Shown here: in pieces, positions 26,708 to 36,045 of the stretch
Layout: the number at the start of each line of letters is the position of its first letter
Numbering within the stretch: position 1 is the first letter of the stretch
Assembly: GCA_965223305.1 (NCBI GenBank)
Contig: CBDCWT010000084.1
Coordinates: forward strand, 248,001 to 312,000
From: CBDCWT01 sp965223305
Lineage (GTDB): Bacteria; Planctomycetota; Planctomycetia; Pirellulales; Pirellulaceae
Direction: 5' to 3'
Length of the DNA stretch: 64,000 nucleotides
Position numbers and translations under genes: made by a program
Notes under the pieces: generated by a model
Told to the model about the DNA's origin: nothing
The model's input: the letters and a program-made list of their open reading frames with translations, nothing else
Databases searched by the model: none

Positions 26708-26871
26708 TTGCGGAAAAATCGCTGCGCGTGAGGAGCGATGGCGAGCGTGATGGACAATCTTGGCGATGAGAAGGTTTCAATCCGCGCTCCCGCGTGGGGA
26801 GCGATATGTGACCTGCGAACTTCAGAGGTTAGTCCACGAGTTTCAATCCGCGCTCCCGCGTGGGGAGCGAT
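26708..26871 (-). CRISPR. Type I-C CRISPR array, three repeats and two spacers
   Basis: Two identical 32-bp repeats lie at 26774-26805 and 26840-26871 (plus-strand start GTTTCAATCC, end GGGGAGCGAT). A third, degenerate repeat at 26708-26739 keeps the last 15 bases with one mismatch. The two spacers, 26740-26773 and 26806-26839, are both 34 bp. The repeat is the type I-C consensus. Transcription runs on the minus strand, away from cas2, so the degenerate copy is at the leader-distal end, as expected. The small size suggests loss of spacers or long inactivity. Confidence 0.93.
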
Positions 26872-27067
26872 GGCGCTGTGTCAAATCCGTTGTGTGACGC
26901 AGCTTTCGAGCGCAGATCCGCGAACCACGCGCAAGATCGGCTGTCGATATACGTCGCAACAACATCGTCGTCTCGAAGTCGTTGTACTGTCAGTCTTTCA
27001 CCGCATCGCGAACGAACCGCACCGCGTACGTTCGCTTGGGGTACGCGTTAGGCAATCAGTGGCCCAT
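26872..27067 (-). promoter_or_regulatory. Probable CRISPR leader
   Basis: These 196 bases lie between the cas2 stop and the first repeat, the normal leader position in type I-C loci. No coding frame is supported. The role is assigned from position only; specific motifs were not identified. Confidence 0.5.
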
Positions 27068-27337
27068 CTATGTCGTAACTTGGTTTTGACCCGTATGTTC
27101 GACACGCCGCTGCCAGTTTCTGCCCAGGTAGTAGTAGCGCAGGCTGTCTTCCTCAGCGTTGATCGTCGACTCCAACCGCGCCTTGCAGTCAACCCACTGC
27201 GCCGGCTCAACGCTCATCTCAAACACAGAGTTTTGCACTCGTTGGCCGTAGTCTAGGCAGATCTTGGCAACGTTGCGGAGACGCTTTTTTCCCTCGGCCG
27301 TGGTCGTCGAAACATCATAGGTGACGAGCACATACAT
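27068..27337 (-). CDS. cas2: CRISPR-associated endonuclease Cas2
   Basis: The 89-residue protein begins MYVLVTYDVST with the conserved Asp8. It continues with KKRLRNVAKICLDYGQRVQN, SVFEMSVEPAQW and LRYYYLGRNW, all characteristic of type I-C Cas2. GAGAGGAGT precedes ATG 27337. Cas2 forms the adaptation complex with Cas1, whose gene here is damaged, so this protein probably has no working partner from this locus. The sequence itself looks intact. Confidence 0.95.
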   Translation of the reverse strand: MYVLVTYDVSTTTAEGKKRLRNVAKICLDYGQRVQNSVFEMSVEPAQWVDCKARLESTINAEEDSLRYYYLGRNWQRRVEHTGQNQVTT

Positions 27338-27371
27338 GAACGGTGACTCCTCTCAGTCGTGCACAGCCTAC

Positions 27372-28088
27372 TCACCTCCAAATAAACGGTGGATAGAGGT
27401 CGAGATCCCCGCGCAACCAGCGTGCCATCAACCGCGCCTGTAGATGAACCAGCAGTCCCACCGATGTTTTTTCCTGCAAGAACGGATGGGTAATCGTCTC
27501 TTGTTTTCTCTGTTGGTAGGCGACCAGGACCGTTTTTCGCGTGTCGTCATCCATGCGGACGGCGCCCGTTTCCAGAAATTGAAAGCCGCCGGGCGCAACT
27601 TGCCGCCGGTTGATCAACGAAAGGACAAGACGATCGGCCAGGAAGGGACGAAACTCCTCCATCAGATCGAGCGCCATGCCGGGCCGGCCAGGGCGGTCAC
27701 GATGCAGGAAGCCGACGGCCGCATCCAGGCCGGCCGCCTCGCAGGCCGAACGGGCATCGTGCGAGAGCAAGGCATAGACAAACGACAGCAGGGCATTGAG
27801 CGGGTCTTGGGGAGGTCGCTTCGTTCGTTTCGTGTAGACAAACGCGGGATCGGTTACCTGGATAAGATCGTTGAAGGCGGCAAAGTAGGTCACCGCCGCT
27901 TCTCCCTCCAAGCCGCGCAGGCGGTCGACCGACCTCACATCGACCAGGTTCGCGCCGAGACGTTTGGCCGCTGATTGCAGCCGTGTTGCGCGTTCGCTGT
28001 CGCTTGCGTCACGAGCGGCGCGTAGCAAGACCGTGCGGCAGTTGGCCAGCTTGCCGGCGACAATCGCCCGCACGGCGGCGCTGCAGGC
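27372..28088 (-). pseudogene. cas1: cas1 remnant lacking the N-terminal domain
   Basis: From 28088 downward the frame encodes SAAVRAIVAGKLANCRTVLL and the catalytic helical domain of type I-C Cas1. The metal ligands are still present: Glu in LRGLEGEAAVTYF, His in GFLHRDRPG and Glu in DLMEEFRP. The chain ends DLYPPFIWR 34 bases before cas2. Roughly the first 95 residues, the beta-sandwich domain that forms the Cas1 dimer, are missing because the DNA is joined directly to the end of cas4, in a different frame. A start at 28247 would add 53 residues that are out-of-frame cas4 sequence. Confidence 0.9.
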
Positions 28089-28302
28089 AGAGATGCAACA
28101 GCGAGCAGGTGTCACACCGCGCGTCCCGCGCCGCCGGCGGCGTGAGGCGGTGATCGATGATCTCGTGCAGCCGACCTGCGGCCGTGGCCGTGCGATCGCG
28201 CAGACGCCTGTCCAGCTTGACCGATACGCGGCGCCGTTTCTCGCCATAGAAGAGCTGGCCGGTGGTTACCGCGACCCCCAGCATCTCTTCGAGACAGATC
28301 GA
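28081..28302 (-). pseudogene. cas4: cas4 C-terminal remnant
   Basis: This frame encodes SICLEEMLGVAVTTGQLFYG, EKRRRVSVKLD and RCDTCSLLHLCL, the end of a type I-C Cas4 with three of the iron-sulfur cysteines. The RecB-like nuclease part and its first cysteine are absent. At its 3' side the sequence switches within a few bases to mid-cas1. A deletion of the last few cas4 codons and the first third of cas1 explains this. Upstream the frame runs into intergenic repeat sequence. Confidence 0.87.
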
Positions 28303-28509
28303 GAGCTCGGAAGGGTTAGCTGCATGGCCTAGACTGGTCCATGCCGTTCGGGAATTATCTCGAGCGGTGTGGATCACGCTCACGCATTGGTTTGGCGCCG
28401 GCTGAGTAGGCCGGAACAAGCGGCGTGAAGGACGCTGCTTTGTCGCAGGATATGATCGCCGCGCAGTTCCGGCACTGCAGCGTTCGATGCCGTTCGTTTC
28501 TAACGTTGG

Positions 28510-28603
28510 GTGGCGCGTGCCGGAGCAGCGCGGCGGGAGGTCGTGCGTTGATGGATGCTCTTTGCGCCGCTTGTTCCGGCCTACTGGTTGTTGCTCACGC
28601 ATT
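28510..28603. repeat. Intergenic direct repeat, copy A
   Basis: The segment from GTGGCGCGTGCCGGAGCAGC to CTCACGCATT is repeated with a few changes at 28839-28936. Inside, GCCGCTTGTTCCGGCCTAC and GCCGGA...GCGGC form an imperfect inverted repeat. A third, partial copy of GTAGGCCGGAACAAGCGGCG lies at about 28408-28427 in reverse. It flanks the place where the Cascade genes should be. Confidence 0.8.
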
Positions 28604-28643
28604 TCTTTTGGGTACCTAATTGATAGGGGGCTTTAGCTCGCTG

Positions 28644-28675
28644 ATCGCTACCCCCGTAGTAGCGCGGATTGAAAC
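28644..28675 (+). CRISPR. Orphan degenerate type I-C repeat, opposite orientation
   Basis: These 32 bases match the array repeat (reverse complement) at 27 of 32 positions, including all of AGCGCGGATTGAAAC at the 3' end. It lies alone between the cas3 and cas4 remnants and points the opposite way from the array beside cas2. The following 34 bases could be an old spacer. It is probably a trace of a second array involved in the rearrangement that removed cas5-cas8c-cas7. Confidence 0.72.
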
Positions 28676-28838
28676 TTTGTGTTTGAAGCTGATGCAACTA
28701 GGCGTATGCCGATTTGGCGAACGCCTTTTTGCGTTTCTGTTTACTGTTTACCAATCATCTTCCCGGGCTCGATATACCTCGCTCGGTCGATTCTCACGCC
28801 CGAGTACCCGGTGCGATGGGTTTGTATTGAGCGCATAG

Positions 28839-28936
28839 GTGGCGTGTGCCGGAACGGCGCGGCGGGAAGTCGTGAGCTGAAGGACGCTTCTTGCGCCGCT
28901 TGTTCCGGCCTACTGCTTGCTAGTTGCTCACACATT
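28839..28936. repeat. Intergenic direct repeat, copy B
   Basis: It is the second copy of the segment at 28510-28603. Directly beyond each copy lies a stretch encoding the cas3-derived peptide RYIEPGKMIG on the minus strand (near 28750-28780 and 28976-29010), so a larger piece was duplicated together with the end of cas3. Confidence 0.8.
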
Positions 28937-28975
28937 GTGCTGACCACCTACTGATTTTGCATTTCTACTACCCAA

Positions 28976-30715
28976 TCATCTTCCCAGGCTCGATATAGCG
29001 GAGTCGCGCCGTCCTTCCCGATTGCAGCGGCCGGCGGCCTGGGCGATGGAGTCGATCCCGGTCATCGCCCGATAGACAACCGGGAAATCGAGATCGACAC
29101 CGGCCTCGATCAGCTGCGTACTGATCACACGGCACGGCTGCTGATGCTCGAGCCGTTGCCGAATCGCTTTGATTACGTCCGCTCGATGCTCGCCGCACAT
29201 CAATGTGCTGAGGTGATAAGTGCCGTCGTGATCTCCCTCTCGTTCAGCAAAACCTTGATAGAGCTTCGCCGCATGCCCCCGCGTGTTGACGATCGTCAGG
29301 AACTGGTCGTGCTCCGCCAGCCGCGCGATCAGTTCGTCGTCAGCCAGCTGCCCAAGCTGGCGCACCGTGACCCGCTTCATGTCGACGTAAAGTTGTTCTC
29401 GATTCGGGATGATCTCGCGGACGTTCGCCAGCCCGATCGCCAGATCCTCCCGTCCCACGGCGGGCTGTGTGGCTGTGCACAGAACGACTGTACAACCATA
29501 GTTGCGTACCAGCTCTTCCAGCACGGCCAGGCAAGGACGCAGGCGGTCGACCGGCAACGTCTGGGCCTCGTCCAGGATGATGACGCTATTGACCAGGTTG
29601 TGCAGCTTGCGACAACGCGACGTGTTGGCGGCAAACAGTGATTCGAACAGCTGCACATTGGTGGTCACAACGAGTGGCGCGTCCCAGTTCTCTGCAGCCA
29701 GACGCGAGTGGAACGACTGACGCTCCGGATCTTCCGGGTCGAGGTTCGAGTGATGTTCGATGACGATATCGTCGCCAAGCGCCTCAAACACACCGCGAAA
29801 GTCACGGGCCGTCTGTTCGATGATGCTTGTGAAGGGGATCGCATAGACGAGGCGGCGTTTGCCGTGCTGCAAGGCGTGATCGATCGCAAAGGCCAGCGAG
29901 GAGAGAGTCTTGCCGCCTCCGGTCGGTACCGTCAGCGAGAAGAGTCCCGGCGCAGCTGCAGCAGCCTCGCGGCAGGCGGCAAGCACCTGCTGGCGACATC
30001 GTGCCACCACGTCTCGGCTAGGATCAGTGGGCTGATCGCTTAACCTACGCAATTCCTGGTTCAGCGCAGATTGCATGGCGGCGAAAGAGTGGGCATCAGT
30101 CGGGCGTGCGGCTGCGCGCTGCGGGCTCATGAACTGTTCGGTGGCCAGAAAGTCAGCGTCGACGAGACACGAAAACAACATCCGTGTGAAAAACGCCAAC
30201 TGAAAACCCGCCACGTCGCGATCGGACTCGAAGTTCAATCGTGGGCGACCGAGCTGCAGGTCTGTTTCGAGTTTCTCCCGCGGTGCTGCCGAGTAGTCGT
30301 CGATCGGTTTCACGAGACGATCGGCAAGGCTCGCCGCGGAACCGGTCGCATCGGCAAGGCCCGCATGATGCCCGGCGATGACATAGGCCAGCAAACGTCC
30401 CCAGACGGGAATCGACTTGGCGGCGTGCTGGGCGCCGGCCGTGGAATGATCGACCCGGCTCTTTTGCTCGATATGCGCCTCAAGCCCGTTGGCCGTTAGC
30501 AGATAGTCCTGAAATCGTTCGGCATACTTGCCGATGTCATGCCAGAGACCGGCCAGCAGTCCCCAATTCTCGGCGGCAAAGGTAGCAGCGAAGCTCGCTG
30601 CGAGACGGCTGACTTCAGCAAGATGAATGCAAAGCAATTCCCAGGCACCGGTATCGGGCGCCCCGGCCACTGAATGGGCGAAGAATCTGCGACCCTGATC
30701 TGAAGCCCCTCGCAT
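28976..30715 (-). pseudogene. cas3: cas3, frameshifted and truncated at the 3' end
   Basis: The 579-residue frame holds the HD nuclease domain (FAHS, LWHDIGKYAERF, DHSTAGAQ, IAGHHAGLAD). The helicase follows with Walker A TVPTGGGKT, DEAQ box IILDEAQTLP, CTATQPA, and motifs V-VI STQLIEAGVDLDF and QAAGRCNREG. Just after motif VI the frame shifts: the normal continuation ARLRYIEPGKMI appears in a neighbouring frame and stops at once. About 170-200 residues usual for type I-C Cas3 are lost. All nuclease and ATPase motifs are intact, but no Cascade genes are present to recruit the protein to DNA. Confidence 0.92.
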
Positions 30716-30749
30716 AACGTCCCATGTGTAGCGGTCGTAGGCCAGCGAG

Positions 30750-31380
30750 TCAACTTTGTGGGTGCGCGTCGAGCGGCTGGTGTTGCCGCGTAACTTTGTC
30801 CTTCGTGTCCTTCATCACTCTCCCCTCGGGGAGAGTCGGCCCGAAGGGCCGGAGAAGGGGGGGGCACGCCTCGGGGCGATCCCTCCCGGATTGCCCTCCG
30901 CGGCCGCTGCGCGTCCGACCCTCCCGCGAGCGGGAGGGTGAGCTGAAGAACCGTGGGCTAACGCCCAGCGGCTGATCTTGTATCGCGTGCCGTGTCATCC
31001 TGTTGATCCTGTAAATCCTGTCAAGAAGGCAGCAGACAGGATCAACATGATGAACAGGATTTCCGAGACGCTCTACCGCGGAGAGGTCGGACGGACCATC
31101 TTAGAACTCGCGCCACATGCGATGCCTCATCACGCGGAGCGTGATGGCTACGTAGACGTCACGCTCCGCGTGACGTTGCCGACCGTACAGGCGCCTTGTG
31201 CGATAGAGGTAATATCGAGGTCTAACTCTAACCGCGCTCCACGGTCAAACAAATCCGCCGGAATGTGTTAGCATCCGGTTTTGGATGAACCGTGGGCTAA
31301 CGCCCAGCGGCTGATTTGCAGCGTAGCCGAACTCGCCAGAGTTTGGTGGACTGCATGAAGCACAGCCTCCGAGCGGGAGG
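30750..31380. repeat. Repeat-rich intergenic block
   Basis: It holds a GGCCC-GAA-GGGCC hairpin next to CTCCCCTCGGGGAG (about 30824-30860). TAAC-loop hairpins occur at 30951-30971, 31259-31279 and 31291-31311. The ATCCTGTC/GACAGGAT inverted repeat lies at about 31000-31062. Two stems with compensating ends, ATCACGC/GCGTGAT (31128-31146) and GTCACGC/GCGTGAC (31158-31174), are also present, and a CCGAACTC-GCCA-GAGTTTGG hairpin lies at 31327-31346. Short reading frames here are repeat-derived. Confidence 0.85.
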
Positions 31381-31401
31381 GTGAAGTGAGTGTTCGCCGG
31401 G

Positions 31402-32457
31402 TCAGAAGCTACCGGCACGTTGCTCGTAGTGTGTCGGCTTGTGGTACACCGGCATCTCTCGCGATATCCAATCGGCGTTCCAGCGAATCATCGTGTCGAG
31501 ATCGACAATCGGCTCACCGAATAACGCGGTAGCCTCCGAACAGTCACTGTGCCAGGCAGTTGGTTCGATCTCATGCTGGTAGACAGGAGTCCTACCAAAC
31601 AGCTGCCCGAAACGCTGCGCAACGTCCCGCACGCGGATCGGCTGTGGTGCGCCGATGTTGATCGGGCGCGCGGGCACAGTGCCGTGGCAAAGACAACGAA
31701 GAAGCTGTGAGACGGCATCGCCCTGCCAGATGCAATTGGCAACACCCGTCCGCAGGTCAATTGGCGTTCCCTGCCGCACCCACGACGCGATGTCGTGCAG
31801 CACTCCGTAGCGACAATCGATCGCGTAGTTCAGCCGTGCGAGGACACCGGGGCTGTTCGACTTCTGCGAGAAATACTGAAAGACGCGCTCGCGAGCGACG
31901 CACGAGTTGGCGTATTCGCCCAGCGGAGTCGGCAGCGTATCGGCAGGATTGGCCCCGGGACCATCCACCGGCGAAAAAGGGTAGACGCACAATGTCGAAA
32001 TGGCGACAAATCGTGTCTCTCGTAAACGCTCGCCGATGTAGGTCGGAACCACGGCGTTCATGGCCCAGGTCGACGGTTCGCTGCCGGCGGTGCCGAATTT
32101 CTTGCCCGCCATGTAGATGACGTTGCGAACGTCGGGTAGCTGGGCTACAGCTCTGCGGTCCAACAGGTCGCACGTGTTGGTTTCGACGTCCGCCGCCTGC
32201 AATCGCTGCTTCACATCGGGATCGGAGAACCTCGCGACACCGATCACGCGTTTGTTCGGCGCCGCGCGTTTGGCCATCATCGCCAAGGTGGGACCCACTT
32301 TCCCGCCGACGCCCAGGATCAGAATGTCACCGTCGAGATGACGAAAGTCGTCGACCAAGCCCCGGCTGGGCGTGGCCAGAAACGACTCCAGCTGCTCGAC
32401 GTCACGCAACGCGTCGGGGAGCGGAGTGTCTTCTAGGCACGAGACGGACGGTTGCAT
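31402..32457 (-). CDS. NAD-dependent epimerase/dehydratase-like protein
   Basis: ATG 32457 is preceded by GGGGAGAG and lies 19 bases after the sulfatase stop. The 351-residue protein has the Rossmann motif DILILGVGGKVGPTLA, FVAISTLCVYPF at the catalytic Ser/Tyr region, and DVRNVIYMAGKKFG. The C-terminal half includes RPINIGAPQPIRVRDVAQRF. The extended SDR fold is clear. The Tyr of the YxxxK motif is not in its usual context (GEYANSCVARERVF), so activity is uncertain. Similar genes in planctomycetes sit beside sulfatases and sugar-metabolism genes. The tight spacing implies an operon with the upstream sulfatase. Confidence 0.82.
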   Translation of the reverse strand: MQPSVSCLEDTPLPDALRDVEQLESFLATPSRGLVDDFRHLDGDILILGVGGKVGPTLAMMAKRAAPNKRVIGVARFSDPDVKQRLQAADVETNTCDLLDRRAVAQLPDVRNVIYMAGKKFGTAGSEPSTWAMNAVVPTYIGERLRETRFVAISTLCVYPFSPVDGPGANPADTLPTPLGEYANSCVARERVFQYFSQKSNSPGVLARLNYAIDCRYGVLHDIASWVRQGTPIDLRTGVANCIWQGDAVSQLLRCLCHGTVPARPINIGAPQPIRVRDVAQRFGQLFGRTPVYQHEIEPTAWHSDCSEATALFGEPIVDLDTMIRWNADWISREMPVYHKPTHYEQRAGSF

Positions 32458-32476
32458 CACCGCATGACTCTCCCCG

Positions 32477-34021
32477 CTACCGCGGCCTGGGATCGACTTT
32501 CCAATCTTTGTTGCGCCGCAGGCCATAGTAAGGATAGTAGTCCCACAAGGCCTCTTCTCCAGTTGCCCGCGGATCTCCCGTTTCGGCCAAATGACGCTGC
32601 AGTTCATCGCGCAGCTGGCTGCGAATCGCGATGTAGCCGGGATCCGCGGCGACGTTGTGGATCTGATCCGGATCTTCGTTCAGGTCGTAGAGTTCCTCGG
32701 CCGGGCGTTTGGCGAAGGCGAGGTCGTAGTAGCGACGAAAGTCGGGATCGTCTGCGTTGTCCATCAGCAGTTGTTTGGTCGGCGACGAATCCACTTCGCC
32801 AAACGGAATCGCACGCGCACAGACCGAGGCGTCCGGATCGCCGGCGGGCCAGCGATCGGGTTCGTAGTTTTTGATGTAGAGAAAATCGGCCTTCCGCAGC
32901 GCGCGGCAGGGATACCCCTTGCCGCCGCGGCGACAGCCGTCGTGACGTTCCATCGCGATGAAGGCCCGGTCCAAGGTGCGCGCCGCAGGGAGCGGACCAG
33001 ACAGAGTGAGTTCACTCATCAAACTACGAGCGGTCATCGTCGGGTGCGGCGTGATCCCCGCCGCCTGAAGAAACGTCGCCGCGAGGTTACTGAGGTTGAC
33101 CAGCGCCGCGGAAACTCGTCCCGGTTCCTCGATACCCGCAGGCCAGCGGATGGCCAGGGGAACGCGCGTACCGGCGTCGTACAGACTGGCCTTCGCTCGA
33201 GGAAACGGCATCCCGTGATCGCTGGTGACGACGACCAGCGTGTCGTCTAGTTCCCCGATCCGCTCCAGCTGTGCGATCGCATTGGCAACCACGGTGTCGA
33301 AATACTCAACCTCGACGAAGTAGTCTAGCAGGTCGTTTCGAACTACTGGGTGATCGGGAAAGAACGCCGGTACGACGACTTGGCTCGCGTCCTTTCCCTC
33401 AGCGGCGCCAACACCCAGCTCGAAACTGCGGTGCGACTCGTGCGTACCCAACCAAAAACAAAAGGGGGTGCCCTGTGGCCGTTGATTGAGAAAGTCTGCA
33501 AAGTTACCAGCGTAGTCCTTGTTCGACATGCCACGATGGGGAGGGACCAGCTTGCGGTCGGCGAACAGCGGTCCCGCCGGATTCTCCGTCCGTCCCCCCG
33601 GCTCCAATCTTCCCGGCGACCAGGCCTTGCCGGTCGAGCCTACCAAATATCCGGCTTTGGCAAGCATCTCGGTATAGGTTGCGAACTCGGCGGGCAGTGT
33701 GCTGTGAATGTTGCCGGCTTCTTTCAGTCGCCAAATCGGCTGCCCGGTGAGAATGGCGCTGCGTGCAGGACCGCAGCTCGGCGCGTCACAAAACGCGTGG
33801 CTGAAGCGCACCCCCTCCCGTGCAATGCGATCGAAGGCCGGTGTCTTGACGACTGGATCGCCGTTGGCTCCGGTGTGAGCGTAGCTTTGGTCGTCAGAGA
33901 TGCAAAACAAGATGTTCGGCCGGCCGGCGGCTGAAGCCATCGTTGCGGCCAATATCGAGATGGAAGTTACCAGCACTCGACAGCCGGCCGCGAACGTCCA
34001 GTTGGGGTTCACACGATGCAT
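32477..34021 (-). CDS. Secreted type I (formylglycine-dependent) sulfatase
   Basis: ATG 34021 begins a protein of 514 residues with a signal peptide (RVLVTSISILAATMASAAG). RPNILFCISDDQ provides the two metal-binding aspartates (43-44). SCGPARSAILTG contains the CxPxR motif with Cys83, the residue that an FGE converts to formylglycine. HESHR, SDHGMPF and a late DLNEDPDQIHN tail complete the arylsulfatase fold (S1 family). Planctomycetes use many such enzymes to desulfate algal or animal polysaccharides. The downstream epimerase-like gene is probably co-transcribed. Alternative starts to 34087 exist but precede the signal peptide. Confidence 0.94.
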   Translation of the reverse strand: MHRVNPNWTFAAGCRVLVTSISILAATMASAAGRPNILFCISDDQSYAHTGANGDPVVKTPAFDRIAREGVRFSHAFCDAPSCGPARSAILTGQPIWRLKEAGNIHSTLPAEFATYTEMLAKAGYLVGSTGKAWSPGRLEPGGRTENPAGPLFADRKLVPPHRGMSNKDYAGNFADFLNQRPQGTPFCFWLGTHESHRSFELGVGAAEGKDASQVVVPAFFPDHPVVRNDLLDYFVEVEYFDTVVANAIAQLERIGELDDTLVVVTSDHGMPFPRAKASLYDAGTRVPLAIRWPAGIEEPGRVSAALVNLSNLAATFLQAAGITPHPTMTARSLMSELTLSGPLPAARTLDRAFIAMERHDGCRRGGKGYPCRALRKADFLYIKNYEPDRWPAGDPDASVCARAIPFGEVDSSPTKQLLMDNADDPDFRRYYDLAFAKRPAEELYDLNEDPDQIHNVAADPGYIAIRSQLRDELQRHLAETGDPRATGEEALWDYYPYYGLRRNKDWKVDPRPR

Positions 34022-34128
34022 TTCGTTCCTCGGTTCCGGCACGGACTCACCTGGGGCGGGCGTCCATCCTACCGCGCCAGGGTGCACTTGTGGTGCGTGC
34101 AGGAAGCCGTCATTCCCGGGATACGAAA

Positions 34129-34448
34129 TCAGCCGCTGGGCGTTAGCCCACGGTTTTTACCGTTACCAGCACGCCGATGTGCTTTTCGGCTCGGCAGGAG
34201 CCTCGCCCTCCCGAGCGTCTTACACAACTGTTGCGGTGAATGTGATGAGCATGCCGCCGTTGGAACCGTCCCTTCAATCCTGTTGCTCATGTTGATCCTG
34301 TCTTCTGCTTTTTTGACAGGATTTACAGGATCAACAGGATGGCCGGAGACCGATCCAAGATCAGCCGCTGGGCGTTAGCCCACGGTTTTTGCCGTTACCA
34401 GCACACCGATGTGCTTTTCGGCTCGGCAGGAGCCTCCCCCTCCCGAGC
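34129..34448. repeat. Dispersed repeat block interrupted by the IS66 element
   Basis: Reverse-orientation TAAC-loop hairpins (GGGC-GTTA-GCCC) occur near 34130-34150 and 34370-34390, with GGCTCGGCAGGAGCC stems and one ATCCTGTC/GACAGGAT inverted repeat (34283-34342). The block continues beyond the insertion element at 36046, so the element landed inside it. Confidence 0.85.
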
Positions 34449-36045
34449 GTAACCGTTCACGGGATTTCGCCAGTTTTTTCGCGTTGCCGTGCGGAGCTGG
34501 CGCGGCTGGCGACGAGAGGCATGAGTGATTGTTCAGTCGGCTATGGAAGCTGAAGCGCGGATTAGGATGTATCCGGCACAAGGTTCGAAATTGGCACGAG
34601 AGAAGGCGCTTTCTCGGATCGAAAATGCGCGGTGACTGCCGCGGATAAGAATTCAAACACGGAGCGGGATTGCTGGTTGCAGGTTTGAATGACGGTCCAG
34701 ATCCGTTCGCACCAGGCTCGTCCCTCCTGACTTCGTGTCCCCTGGGTCATTCGCCGATGGATAGCCACGAAGCGAATGGCCTGTTCGGCTGAGTTATTCG
34801 TTGGTTCGACGCCGGGTTCGGTGATGAATCGGAAGTAGCTCTCGGTGTGCTGGAAGAACCGCTCCTCCAACGCCAGCGCCTCTTGGGTGTGAGGTGATTC
34901 CATCGTGGCATTCCAAACCAAGGTGTCACGGCCCGACTCCAGGGCGGCTTGGAAGGTGCGCCCGTTGCTATATTCGTCACGGCGATGAATCACGCGAAAC
35001 AGCTTTCGCAAATCGATCAACAAACGCTGTCCATGTGCCTGATTCCGCTTGTTCGGATGGTTAGCCAGGAACTTTACGTCGCGAATGAAATGAGCCAGGC
35101 AGAACTGCAACAGCACGTTCTCATTCAGTCTCATGTACTTGCGATAGGCGCTGAAATAGTCACAGCCCAACACGCCGTTGAATTCCTTGCCCAGAACCTC
35201 GAGCAGCACGTCACTGCCACGCGAGGGCGAAATCTTGTAGACCGTGAAAAGATACGCCCGAAAACACCAGGTCCACATCCGCTGGCCATTCTCCTTGTGG
35301 CCCGTTTCGTCCACGTTCAGGCGGTCCTCACTGGGCAACATGGCTAGCAGGGCTTCGTACGGTTCAAGCAGGCTGTCGGCCACTTTTCCCACCAGTTTGC
35401 GAAGCATGCCACGGCTGATCGAGACGCCAATCACGTCGCGAAAATACTTGCGGATCGTCCCGAAGGACATGTGGCAGGCACCCTTGAGAAAGCCCACCAA
35501 GGCCGTCAACCTTGGTCCCACCAGCCCCGCCTTGCAGAGTTCCTCGGGGAAACTGGGGTAGAATACCTTGTCGCAACGAGCACACCGCTGCGGTCGACCT
35601 TCGTGCTGCTCGACGACAACGGATACGGGGGGCAGTTCCACTTGCTGCATCGTGCGTGGCGGCTCGTCGACGTCGACGAGTTTGCCGCTACAGCAGGGGC
35701 ACTCAGCGTCATACCAGATCCAGGTTTGATCGATCTCATCCTCGGTGAAGGGGGTTCGTTCGTGTCGCTCATGCCCCGGTTGGCCACCGGACTTTCGCTT
35801 CTTACCGCCACCCTTCTTCTTACCCTTCTTGGGAGGATTGACAATATCACTGGAAGGAGGCTTGGATGAGTTGCTCGAATTCTTCCGAGACTTCGCCAAC
35901 TCGGCCTCCAAGGCCGCGACGCGTGCCTCTAATTCAACGCAACGAGGACATCCAGCTTGTCGTTTGTCGTCCGCCATGACGCCAAACAGGATAGTCCGAA
36001 AACAGAAAATCGGCCAAGATCAATCAGATTGCCGTGAACGGTTAC
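34449..36045 (-). mobile_element. Complete IS66-family insertion sequence
   Basis: The ends GTAACCGTTCACGG and CCGTGAACGGTTAC are 14-bp perfect inverted repeats starting with the GTAA typical of IS66. The 8-bp duplication TCCCGAGC lies at 34441-34448 and 36046-36053, matching the family's usual target duplication. The element is 1,597 bp, encodes one TnpC-like transposase on the minus strand, and lacks the tnpA and tnpB accessory genes. Intact ends, intact frame and perfect duplication suggest recent insertion. Confidence 0.96.
34562..35977 (-). CDS. tnpC: IS66-family transposase (TnpC)
   Basis: The 471-residue protein starts with a leucine-zipper-like coiled coil (CVELEARVAALEAELAKSRK), then NSSNSSKPPSSD and a basic KKGKKKGGGKKRKSGGQPGH. 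A zinc-binding region follows (CPCCSGK, CARCD). The DDE domain has the first Asp in RLNVDETGHKENGQRMW, the second in LGCDYFSAYRKY and the Glu in EPTNNSAEQAIR. All features expected of an active transposase are present. It fills the 1.6-kb element almost completely. Confidence 0.96.
   Translation of the reverse strand: MADDKRQAGCPRCVELEARVAALEAELAKSRKNSSNSSKPPSSDIVNPPKKGKKKGGGKKRKSGGQPGHERHERTPFTEDEIDQTWIWYDAECPCCSGKLVDVDEPPRTMQQVELPPVSVVVEQHEGRPQRCARCDKVFYPSFPEELCKAGLVGPRLTALVGFLKGACHMSFGTIRKYFRDVIGVSISRGMLRKLVGKVADSLLEPYEALLAMLPSEDRLNVDETGHKENGQRMWTWCFRAYLFTVYKISPSRGSDVLLEVLGKEFNGVLGCDYFSAYRKYMRLNENVLLQFCLAHFIRDVKFLANHPNKRNQAHGQRLLIDLRKLFRVIHRRDEYSNGRTFQAALESGRDTLVWNATMESPHTQEALALEERFFQHTESYFRFITEPGVEPTNNSAEQAIRFVAIHRRMTQGTRSQEGRAWCERIWTVIQTCNQQSRSVFEFLSAAVTAHFRSEKAPSLVPISNLVPDTS

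Noticed and set aside
28009..28602. 197-residue frame as a complete gene
   Set aside because: Only residues 101-174 match Cas4; the rest is intergenic repeat upstream and out-of-frame cas1 downstream.
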